Shown: positions 1 through 5,975 of the stretch, piece by piece | Position numbering within the stretch: position 1 is the first letter of the stretch | Layout: every line of letters begins with the position of its first letter | Source: an uncultured Sutterella sp. | GTDB lineage: Bacteria > Pseudomonadota > Gammaproteobacteria > Burkholderiales > Burkholderiaceae_F | Direction of reading: 5' to 3' | Length of the DNA stretch: 5,986 bases | NCBI GenBank assembly: GCA_905192805.1 | Contig: CAJJMF010000152.1 | Coordinates: 1-5,986 of the forward strand | The notes under the pieces: generated by a model | What the model was told of the DNA's origin: nothing | Database searches by the model: none | Seen by the model: the letters and a program-made list of their open reading frames with translations, nothing else | Program-made: the position numbers and the translations under genes

Positions 1-63
1 TTGGAGCTTATCCAGTGGTTAGAAGATGACCTTGCCCGTGGGGCGATTGGTTTAAAGAACTAA
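1..63 (+). CDS. C-terminal end of an unidentified protein (partial)
   Basis: Frame 1 is open from the first base and ends at a TAA at 61-63, giving a 20-residue tail that reads LELIQWLEDDLARG and then AIGLKN. The tail is acidic and amphipathic and looks like a final helix. The stop is followed after 24 bases by a clean hairpin with a T-run (88-123), as expected for the 3' end of a real plus-strand gene. Nothing in 20 residues lets me name the family, and the rest of the gene lies outside the window. It is not clearly in an operon with the downstream rubredoxin gene, because the terminator sits between them. Confidence 0.55.
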   Translation: MELIQWLEDDLARGAIGLKN

Positions 64-87
64 TACGAACCTATCCTAGCCAATAAG

Positions 88-123
88 AAAAAACGACCAC
101 GACCCAAAGGCTGGTCGTTTTTT
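88..123 (+). terminator. Rho-independent terminator of the upstream gene
   Basis: The left arm AAAAAACGACCA (88-99) is the exact reverse complement of the right arm TGGTCGTTTTTT (112-123), with a 12-base loop. The GC core is CGACCA/TGGTCG and the right arm ends in a run of six T on the plus strand. The A-run on the left means it could also work on minus-strand transcripts. It separates the gene ending at 63 from the rubredoxin gene starting at 183. Confidence 0.85.
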
Positions 124-147
124 CGCAGTATAGGCGGATGAACGTTC

Positions 148-153
148 TACAAT
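148..153 (+). promoter_or_regulatory. Possible -10 box for the rubredoxin gene
   Basis: TACAAT at 148-153 matches the sigma-70 -10 consensus at five of six positions. It sits 29 bases before the chosen ATG, in the gap between the upstream terminator and the gene, which is where a promoter must be if the terminator works. No convincing -35 hexamer is present 16-18 bases upstream, so this is a weak call. Confidence 0.3.
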
Positions 154-182
154 AAGGTAATAACGATTGTTTGGGGGCTAAC

Positions 183-461
183 ATGTCTGATCAAAACGAA
201 AACAAATCGAATGAATTGCCAACCACGTTGAGTGGGGCGGATGTGAGCGACGCATACGACCGTCTGCTTGCCTCGCGTGTGCATCCCGATACCCGTATGC
301 AATGCAAAGTGTGCTGGTATATTTACGACCCGGCCGAAGGGTGCCCAGAAGCTGGGATTGAGCCCGGTACCCCGTTTGCGGACATTCCGAATACCTGGGG
401 GTGCCCCGATTGTGGACATCCTAAGTCCGCTTTTTTACCGGCAGATGATGACCTGGGTTAA
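183..461 (+). CDS. Rubredoxin with N-terminal extension
   Basis: This 92-residue protein carries a rubredoxin domain at about residues 39-87, a small one-iron electron carrier of the cytoplasm. The four iron-binding cysteines are visible as CKVC (C41, C44) and CPDC (C74, C77). The linking motifs YIYDPAEG, PGTPFADIP and CGHPK are typical of the family. Free-standing rubredoxins are usually 50-56 residues, so the first 38-40 residues are an extra polar, charged extension with no recognisable domain. A Trp follows C44 where most rubredoxins have Gly, and a fifth cysteine (C54) replaces the residue usually seen there. The CxxCW form recalls the hydrogenase-associated HupI/HoxR type, but no hydrogenase gene is in view, so the partner is unknown. 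I chose ATG 183 over TTG 171 because a G-run at 173-177 lies five bases before it. The gene appears monocistronic between two terminators. Confidence 0.92.
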   Translation: MSDQNENKSNELPTTLSGADVSDAYDRLLASRVHPDTRMQCKVCWYIYDPAEGCPEAGIEPGTPFADIPNTWGCPDCGHPKSAFLPADDDLG

Positions 462-481
462 TCGGTTAACCAAAACGCCAT

Positions 482-528
482 AAAACAAAGACGGCTCTCG
501 TGCTCCGTAACGAGGCCGTCTTTGTTTT
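482..528. terminator. Strong bidirectional terminator between convergent genes
   Basis: Arms 482-495 (AAAACAAAGACGGC) and 515-528 (GCCGTCTTTGTTTT) are exact reverse complements. Above a single bulged T at 496 the stem continues as CTCG (497-500) with CGAG (511-514), closing a 10-base loop. That makes an 18-bp stem with T-rich 3' sides in both directions. On the plus strand it follows the rubredoxin stop by 20 bases. On the minus strand it lies about 145 bases beyond the autotransporter stop, and it is the best terminator candidate for that gene too. Confidence 0.85.
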
Positions 529-601
529 GGTGGATTCCCGAGGTGAAGAGGGGCATCAATGTTCCTACGTTAAAGGAAGCGTATTGACACTGATGAGTTG
601 T

Positions 602-656
602 TAGCTTTCACCTCGAGAATAAGGTAATCGAAAGCTAGCCAACGAGAACGCTGGCT
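602..656. other. Two abutting stem-loops in the 3' region of the autotransporter transcript
   Basis: Hairpin one pairs TAGCTTTC (602-609) with GAAAGCTA (630-637) and extends inward by ACCT (610-613) with AGGT (622-625), leaving a four-base bulge. Hairpin two is AGCCA-A-CG (637-644) with CG-C-TGGCT (649-656), one mismatch, and loop AGAA. They share base 637, so they may compete. Neither is followed by a T-run on either strand, so they are not standard terminators. They lie 18 bases beyond the autotransporter stop and could protect the mRNA 3' end; that role is inference. Confidence 0.4.
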
Positions 657-673
657 CACTTTCGAAGATCTGA

Positions 674-1450
674 TTAGAACATGTAGCGAGCGCCCAAGTT
701 CCATTGATAGGGGGTCTTAACTTTCGAACCCGTCGTCGTTTGGAATTCGGCATAGCCCGCAAAGTTCTTGGTGAAATTCACCGTACCGCCAAAGGCAAAT
801 TCACCCCACGTGCCGCCTAAATCTTCAGAGAGCTCGGTGGCATAGCCGTGGCGGCTGACGGTGGCGGAGGTTTTCCCATCCCAGTCATGAGCGACCGAGG
901 CCTTCACGTAGGCAGAGCCCTTTTCGAAGGTGGTGCCGACGGCAACCCCGAGTCGACCGATGAGCGAACTCACGGAGTCCTGTTTTGTGATCACGCCCGC
1001 CGAGCTCACATAGGTGTCACCACCCAAACGACCGTAAGAAACTTCCGCTTGCGGCTCAATCCAGAAACGGTTGGACTCGGTTAACCCAAGACGCCAGCCA
1101 TATTCGGCCGAGATCGAGGTACCCCAAGCGCTGTATTCGGAATTGGCGGAACGCCCGTTGCGATAAGTCAGGTTGAGGTCAGAGTTGGCGTGGAATTGCT
1201 TGAGAATCACGTCAACAAATTGGCCGTTTTCCGCAAACCAGCCCCCATACACCCCAAAACCATAGGACTTGTCGTCACTCATGCCCGACTGCACACGGGA
1301 TTCCCCATCCGTGTAAAGACCGGTTACCCCAAAGTAGAAACGGTCGTTAATCTTGGTATCAAAGCCCACTTGGACCGTATTGGACTTGGTACTGACACTC
1401 GCGTTTTTGAGTTTGGTCTTAGCACCGTACATACGGACCCAACCACCGTA
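674..1450 (-). other. Autotransporter beta-barrel domain coding region
   Basis: Residues about 1321-1578 alternate polar and aromatic/hydrophobic residues in strand-length runs, beginning YGGWVRMYG and ending NLGARYMF. The length of about 258 residues is right for the 12-strand autotransporter barrel family. Motifs RFYFGVTGLYTDGES, YGFGVYGGWF, FWIEPQAEVSYG and RLGVAVGTTF are typical of barrel strands and turns. The final aromatic Phe is the known signal for assembly by the BAM complex. The last 102 residues are repeated, with changes, at 5622-5930. Confidence 0.9.
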
Positions 1451-4400
1451 GGCTTGATCACCATACGTGCGTAAGTCCCCCATACGTTTGTTGACGTCGT
1501 TGATTTGCGTACGCCAGGCCATCATTTGGGTACTCGTCGCTTCACGGGCAGAAATCACCACAGGGTCGGGGGCGCCCTTCACGGCGTTCACATTGCCCGA
1601 GCCGTCGGTAAGGACGGTAATTTCATTCACACCGTCAATCGCTTTGATTTCGATAGGAGCGTTAACGGTTTCTCCAGAGGAATTTTCTACGTTGGTCACA
1701 CTGACTAGGCGCCCCAAAGCGTCGGCCGTTCCTTCGTCAGGAGTGCTGGGCATTTGCGCATCGAAAAGATCCAGGTTGACACTAATGGGGCCATCTTTGG
1801 CTTGTTGGATCGTTCCAACTGCCAAATGAGCTTTCTCGACATTGCTCGCTTTCAGGTTCAGTTGTTGCGATTGCATTGCAAGGGAGTCGACGCTCAAAGA
1901 GGAGTTCCCTAAGTCGACTAAGGCTCCGTCAGCAGCACTCAAGCTACTGATGGAGGACTCCCCAGTAAGATGCAGGGAGGAGCCTTCACTCATTGCGATG
2001 CTCATGCCCGTATCGGCATCAGACGCAGTCGAACTTAAGGTCCCTTCGTAGCTCGTCTTGGGGCCTAATTCCATGCTCACCTTAGACGTTGCGTCCGTGG
2101 TGATGTTCGAAGCGATGGTCGCGCCCTCAGCGGGCTTAATGTCAAGCTGAGCGCCATCATTCACGATCACGTTATCGGCGTGTAATGAACCGTCCGTCAC
2201 CTTGAGTTGGGTTTGTTCGCCACCCAGGACGAGGTCTCCCGTGACGTCAACCTCTTTGGCCGTTAGCGTGGTGGAGCCTTGGGTAAATTGGGCACCCTGT
2301 TGAGCGACCAACTTGTCGACCGTGAGGGTGGCGGAACCCCCCTGATTGGTGATGGGGCCAGCTGCCGTCATCGTCTGAGCGTTCAGTTCTAAGGTCGTGT
2401 TAGGTTCGACAGTGACAGGGCCATCCACCTGAACGCTACCGGCTGTGAAATCTAAAGAGCCCGCATGAACAATCAACGTCCTGCCGAGGTTGGCATCCTT
2501 AGCAACATTGATTTCCGTGGTCCCTTGAATCATGAGCCCATTGCTCTTTAAAGTGTCGGCCTGAATGGTCATCAGGGCGCCATGGTTGTTGATGCCATTG
2601 GCAGAGGAGAGCTCTTTCGTCGTGATGTGCAAGGTGGCATCGGGGTGCACATGAATCAGGTCATTGACCTGGAGGCTCTCGGACTTAAGCGTGAGGGTGC
2701 CCGCTTGAGCGTCTAATTCCCCACCGATCACGACATCCTTTGTGACCGTAATCGTGGTGTCGCCGTTACTCTTGAATTCCGCCAATTCTCCTGTTCCCAC
2801 TAACGAATCAGCGGTAATCGACAAGACGCCAAAGTTTTTGAAGGGTTGGGTAAACGTCACCGTTTGGGCGTCGAGGGTTACCGTGGTGTTGGCTTGGCCA
2901 TCCATTCGACCATTCAATTGAATATTGGGAGCAGAGAGCGCTAAAGTACCCGTTTTAACCAGAACATTACCGCCGAGCGAAAGCGAGTCGTTGGCAGTGA
3001 GCGTTGTGGAGCCTTGACTGACGAGCATGGGATTTTCGCCCGTTACACTTAGTGAATTCGCAGTAATGGATAAGGTGCCGTTATTTTCAATGCCTGTACC
3101 AATAGCTACGGTGTCAGAGGTGACCGCTAAAGACGTATCCGGATTGAGATGTACCCCACCAGCGATCTCTAGGTTGGTCGGGGAAAGTTCTAAGCTACCT
3201 GCTTGGACATCTAAGTACCCACCGAGTGAGATCGAATCGCTCACAGCGAGTGTTGTGGTGCCGTTACTGGTGAGGTTGGTGTTTTCTCCAGTGCCCGTTA
3301 ACGAGTTGGCGGTAATCGATAAGATTCCTTCGTTAAAGATGGAATTTGCAAAGCTCACCGTCTGAGAGGTTACGTTTAAAGACGCATCTGTGTATACAGT
3401 GAGTGAGCCAACTTCTAAGGTGGTAGGGGAAAGAGTTAAGCTACTACCCGTTTCTACCGATAAGCCACCACCAAGTGCGATCCTGTCGGCCACAGTAAGA
3501 GTAGTGGTGCCGTAGCTAGTGAGGCTAGCATTTTCTCCGCCCGTTAACGAGTTAGCCGTAACCGACAAGTTCCCTCTGTTGGTGATGTTACTAGCAAGGT
3601 CTACTGTCTGAGAATCTATGGTGAGCGTCGTGCTCGGGGTAACAATAACCATACCGCCGATCGCTAATGAGTTAGCGGTAATAGATATGGTACCGTAGTT
3701 AGAGATGTCCGATGCAAATGATGCTGTCTGGGAGTTTACGTTTAATGACGTATTTTGGTTGACACTAACACTACCGCCGATCGTTAAAGTGGTTGGAGCG
3801 AGCGATAAGCTACCCTGTGCGACTGCCAAACCTCCACCGAGTGCGATTGAATCTCGTACGTTGAGTGTTGTGGTACCAGAGCTCGTCAGACTTGCCTGTT
3901 CTCCAGTTCCCGTTAATGAGTTGGCGTTAATTGATAAGGTGCCGCTGTTTACTACGATACTGTCAGCAAAGGTCACTGTTGGGGAGTTCACGCTTAAGGA
4001 GGCATTTTGGCCGACATAAGCCCCACCATCGAGCGCTAAGGAGGCAGGGGAGAGCGTCAAGCTACCCGCTTGTACATTTAAACTTCCCCCAAGGACGATG
4101 GCGTCGCGTACGTTGAGTGTCGTGTTGCCGTTGCTCGTGAGGCCCGCATTTTCCCCCGTTCCTTCAAGACGGTTAGCCTTAATCCAGAGCTTACCGTTAT
4201 TCGTGATCTCACCAGTAAATTTAAAGGTTCCTTGTGAGAGAACGCTCATGGTGGCGTTCGATTCAATAAGAGTGGACCCTTTGACGGTCATCAAATCTTT
4301 AGAAAAGAAGGCTGCCGTGGAATTACCAGCAAGGTTAATGGCGCGACCTTCATCCGTGCCAGCTTGCACATCGATGTTGACAGCATTCCCAATAATATGG

Positions 4401-5410
4401 CTGTTGGTCACGTCAATCGCCACAGGGCTTGCCTCAGTCCCTTTAAACGTCAGAGACTGGTTGTACCAGCCTTCATTATTGAAAAGCTGTTCAAGAGAAT
4501 TGAGTTTTTCCGCGTCAACATACGCCTCTGGTTTAAACACGACGGCGACCAGAGCTTCATGGTCATCGTCAGAGATACCCCCGAAGATGGCATGTGCGTT
4601 GTTTTTAAGTGACACCGAACCCGTAATGCTTGTAGAGGCCAGATTGGCAGTAAGCAATGTGTTGTCAAGGTCGATGGCTGTTTTAGCCCCTTTGATGGTG
4701 ATATCGGTGGTATTCGGTTCTTGCGAAACGCCTTCGAAATCCACTCCCCCTCGGATTGGACTGAATGTTTGATCCTCTGAGGTGGGAGCGACGGGGGTAA
4801 AGTTGCGACCGTTTGTCACCTTGATCGTGGCAGCATCTTCAGCCGTTGACTCAAAGACAATGTGATCGCTATCGAAACCATGCCGTGAGGTTCCCGTTAC
4901 ATCAATGACTGAACCCCCAGTGTTGCTTACGATAATGGAACCTAAGCGACTGGAACTTTGGAGCCGGTCTTCCGTGTCTAAGAAACGACCTCCTTCATCC
5001 CTGTCAGCAAAAAAAACCGCGCCAGAGCTCGATGTCTTGTTAATGGTAATCTTCGGAGAATTGTAGATCAATAAAGGTCCACGGAAGAAGTGCCCATCAG
5101 CGGTGGACACCATCGTGATTTCCCCTGCGTGTGAAAGATGCCCTGGGAGGCCGATCTCTGGGGTAAAGACGTTTTCATTAAAGGTTAAATGTAGGTTAGT
5201 GGTATCGTCTGCGGGACCGAAAAGAGTGGTGACATCACTTTCGGATTCCACAGTTCCCGTGACAATTTGTGTGCCATCGCTGGGGTTAACGGACACTTGT
5301 GCCCCCGCTTGGGTGGCCAGCGCCAAGCCCAGCGCTAAAATGAGAGGAGTTTTTTTAAACATAGTTATACGTTGCCTAGGTTGAGAGTAGGGATAATCTG
5401 TGCCCTCCAT
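674..5410 (-). CDS. Classical (type Va) autotransporter with tandem-repeat passenger
   Basis: This complete gene encodes 1578 residues of an autotransporter: a surface protein whose C-terminal barrel sits in the outer membrane and presents the passenger outside. In order: a signal peptide (M17-A37, KK then a Leu/Ala core and AGA before Q38); a unique passenger region (about 38-406); eight tandem units of about 83 residues (407-1024), rich in Thr, Ser, Asn and Gly, with alternating hydrophobics that suggest a beta-helix; a degenerate stretch to about 1290; a helical linker with NKRMGDLR (1307-1314); and a barrel (about 1321-1578) ending YMF, with the expected terminal Phe. No cysteine occurs anywhere, common for secreted passengers. 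I see no serine-protease GDSGS motif, so adhesion or aggregation is likelier than proteolysis, but this is inference. ATG 5410 has a good ribosome site; ATG 5362 gives the more ordinary signal peptide. It appears monocistronic. Confidence 0.93.
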   Translation of the reverse strand: MEGTDYPYSQPRQRITMFKKTPLILALGLALATQAGAQVSVNPSDGTQIVTGTVESESDVTTLFGPADDTTNLHLTFNENVFTPEIGLPGHLSHAGEITMVSTADGHFFRGPLLIYNSPKITINKTSSSGAVFFADRDEGGRFLDTEDRLQSSSRLGSIIVSNTGGSVIDVTGTSRHGFDSDHIVFESTAEDAATIKVTNGRNFTPVAPTSEDQTFSPIRGGVDFEGVSQEPNTTDITIKGAKTAIDLDNTLLTANLASTSITGSVSLKNNAHAIFGGISDDDHEALVAVVFKPEAYVDAEKLNSLEQLFNNEGWYNQSLTFKGTEASPVAIDVTNSHIIGNAVNIDVQAGTDEGRAINLAGNSTAAFFSKDLMTVKGSTLIESNATMSVLSQGTFKFTGEITNNGKLWIKANRLEGTGENAGLTSNGNTTLNVRDAIVLGGSLNVQAGSLTLSPASLALDGGAYVGQNASLSVNSPTVTFADSIVVNSGTLSINANSLTGTGEQASLTSSGTTTLNVRDSIALGGGLAVAQGSLSLAPTTLTIGGSVSVNQNTSLNVNSQTASFASDISNYGTISITANSLAIGGMVIVTPSTTLTIDSQTVDLASNITNRGNLSVTANSLTGGENASLTSYGTTTLTVADRIALGGGLSVETGSSLTLSPTTLEVGSLTVYTDASLNVTSQTVSFANSIFNEGILSITANSLTGTGENTNLTSNGTTTLAVSDSISLGGYLDVQAGSLELSPTNLEIAGGVHLNPDTSLAVTSDTVAIGTGIENNGTLSITANSLSVTGENPMLVSQGSTTLTANDSLSLGGNVLVKTGTLALSAPNIQLNGRMDGQANTTVTLDAQTVTFTQPFKNFGVLSITADSLVGTGELAEFKSNGDTTITVTKDVVIGGELDAQAGTLTLKSESLQVNDLIHVHPDATLHITTKELSSANGINNHGALMTIQADTLKSNGLMIQGTTEINVAKDANLGRTLIVHAGSLDFTAGSVQVDGPVTVEPNTTLELNAQTMTAAGPITNQGGSATLTVDKLVAQQGAQFTQGSTTLTAKEVDVTGDLVLGGEQTQLKVTDGSLHADNVIVNDGAQLDIKPAEGATIASNITTDATSKVSMELGPKTSYEGTLSSTASDADTGMSIAMSEGSSLHLTGESSISSLSAADGALVDLGNSSLSVDSLAMQSQQLNLKASNVEKAHLAVGTIQQAKDGPISVNLDLFDAQMPSTPDEGTADALGRLVSVTNVENSSGETVNAPIEIKAIDGVNEITVLTDGSGNVNAVKGAPDPVVISAREATSTQMMAWRTQINDVNKRMGDLRTYGDQAYGGWVRMYGAKTKLKNASVSTKSNTVQVGFDTKINDRFYFGVTGLYTDGESRVQSGMSDDKSYGFGVYGGWFAENGQFVDVILKQFHANSDLNLTYRNGRSANSEYSAWGTSISAEYGWRLGLTESNRFWIEPQAEVSYGRLGGDTYVSSAGVITKQDSVSSLIGRLGVAVGTTFEKGSAYVKASVAHDWDGKTSATVSRHGYATELSEDLGGTWGEFAFGGTVNFTKNFAGYAEFQTTTGSKVKTPYQWNLGARYMF
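1469..1501 (-). other. Linker motif resembling the SPATE passenger cleavage site
   Basis: Residues 1304-1314 read NDVNKRMGDLR, just before the barrel. In the SPATE autotransporters the equivalent linker reads EVNNLNKRMGDLR and is cut inside the barrel between the two Asn. Here the pair aligned to those Asn is Asn1304-Asp1305, so the first Asn is kept and the second is replaced. This predicts, but does not prove, release or nicking of the passenger at this point. Confidence 0.5.
2339..4192 (-). repeat. Eight tandem ~83-residue passenger repeats (~249 bp period)
   Basis: Units, by hand alignment: U1 3941-4192 (84 residues), U2 3692-3940 (83), U3 3572-3691 (40, shortened), U4 3326-3571 (82), U5 3077-3325 (83), U6 2828-3076 (83), U7 2579-2827 (83), U8 2339-2578 (80). 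The consensus runs LSITANSLTGTGE, then LTSNGTTTL, then LGG, then VQAGSLTLSPT, then SLNVNSQTV, then a closing N-x-G. U1 to U5 are most alike. U7 and U8 are diverged, and a fading ninth copy may follow in residues 1025-1090. The units are in frame, so gain or loss of a unit would keep the protein intact. Confidence 0.88.
5294..5362 (-). other. Signal peptide region and alternative start of the autotransporter
   Basis: From the in-frame ATG at 5362, the protein starts MFKKTPLILALGLALA and reaches TQAGAQ. This is a textbook Sec signal peptide: two lysines, a hydrophobic core, and an A-G-A site before Gln. Starting at 5410 instead adds 16 polar residues in front (MEGTDYPYSQPRQRIT). These do not match the extended signal peptide region known from some large autotransporters. 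No ribosome site is obvious just before 5362. Confidence 0.65.
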
Positions 5411-5415
5411 CTCAG

Positions 5416-5425
5416 CCTCTCTCTC
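5416..5425 (-). promoter_or_regulatory. Ribosome binding site supporting the ATG at 5410
   Basis: On the minus strand GAGAGAGAGG ends five bases before the ATG at 5408-5410, a good match in sequence and spacing to a Shine-Dalgarno site. The alternative ATG at 5360-5362 is preceded by AACCTAGGCAACGTATAACT, with no suitable purine-rich stretch at the right distance. This decides the annotated start, although the signal peptide itself begins at the inner ATG. Confidence 0.6.
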
Positions 5426-5560
5426 ATTTCAGGGATGGTCTCCATAAGGTCACATCCTTCATTGATCGCCAATCGGGTAGCGATTTGAGAAATCCGTCTG
5501 AGCGGAAGGTGCCACAGAATGCCGTTTTTCGAAAAAAAACGCTTGATCAGACCTTATTGA

Positions 5561-5608
5561 GAGAAAAAAGAAGGGGAAGGCTATACGAGTAGGTCTCGAT
5601 AGCCTTCC
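5561..5608 (-). terminator. Rho-independent terminator of the truncated barrel gene
   Basis: Arms 5575-5584 (GGAAGGCTAT) and 5599-5608 (ATAGCCTTCC) are exact reverse complements. Above one bulged base (5585) the stem continues as CGAG (5586-5589) with CTCG (5595-5598), closing a five-base loop. On the minus strand the stem is followed by CCTTCTTTTTTCTC. It lies 13 bases beyond the stop of the 5622 reading frame, so that gene end is, or was, a transcribed gene. It also means the full-length autotransporter downstream needs its own promoter in 5411-5560, where I cannot identify one. Confidence 0.85.
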
Positions 5609-5621
5609 TGTTTAGGGTTGT

Positions 5622-5975
5622 TTAGAACAGGTAGCGTGCGCCTAAGTTCCATTGATAGGGCGTCTTAATCTTGGAGCCCGTCGATGTCTGGAATTCAGCG
5701 TAGCCGGCAAAGTTCTTAGTGAAGTTCACCGTACCGCCAAAGGCAAATTCACCCCATGTGCCGCCCAAATCCTGGGAGACGGTGGTTGAACGGCCCTTGC
5801 GTGTCACCACGGCCGACGTTTCACCGTCCCAGTCGTGTGCCACCGATGCCTTCACATAAGCCGAACCTTTTTCAAACGTGGTTCCGAGGGCGATCCCTAA
5901 GCGACCAATCACGGAGGTGACCGAGTCTTGATGAAAAAATATGTGATTTAGCTGTGAAAAACGTGATAAAAACAT
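5622..5975 (-). pseudogene. Truncated autotransporter: last 102 barrel residues joined to foreign 5' sequence
   Basis: The reading frame ends at TAA 5622-5624. From Gln at 5930 to the stop its 102 residues align without gaps to the last 102 residues of the full-length autotransporter, with 86 identical by hand count. It ends GARYLF, so the outer-membrane assembly signal is kept. Before that Gln all similarity stops: residues MFLSRFSQLNHIFFH come from very AT-rich DNA and match nothing in the barrel. About 155 barrel residues and the whole passenger and signal peptide are missing, so the product cannot form a 12-strand barrel. The frame stays open to the window edge, so a longer fusion cannot be excluded, and the ATG at 5975 has no visible ribosome site. 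Explanations include a decayed tandem duplicate, a recombination scar, a silent donor cassette, or a chimeric assembly end. Confidence 0.6.

Noticed and set aside
147..419. A 90-codon minus-strand open frame opposite the rubredoxin gene
   Set aside because: The plus strand encodes a clear rubredoxin with all four iron-binding cysteines, and the antisense frame has no recognisable features.
584..589. A perfect TTGACA -35 hexamer on the plus strand
   Set aside because: No -10-like hexamer lies 16-18 bases downstream and no plus-strand gene follows before the convergent autotransporter.
4098..4772. A 224-codon plus-strand open frame antisense to the autotransporter
   Set aside because: It lies wholly inside the minus-strand autotransporter, has no convincing ribosome site or domain, and its sequence is the low-information complement of the repeat and N-terminal passenger codons. 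Other plus-strand frames within 848-5384 are shadows of the same kind.
5462..5504. Short inverted repeats (ATCGC with GCGAT; TCCG with CGGA)
   Set aside because: Stems of four to five pairs are expected by chance in a stretch of this length and there is no supporting context.
5431..5520. Search for a minus-strand sigma-70 promoter for the autotransporter, such as TTGGCG followed by TTATGG
   Set aside because: The best pair has a 19-base spacer and poor -10 match, so I do not call it. The gene probably has its own promoter here, but I cannot place it.
5525..5536. Perfect palindrome TTTTTCGAAAAA upstream of the autotransporter, considered as an operator or terminator
   Set aside because: It has only AT pairs around a CG centre, with no repeat partner or T-run after a GC stem, and could arise by chance in an AT-rich patch.
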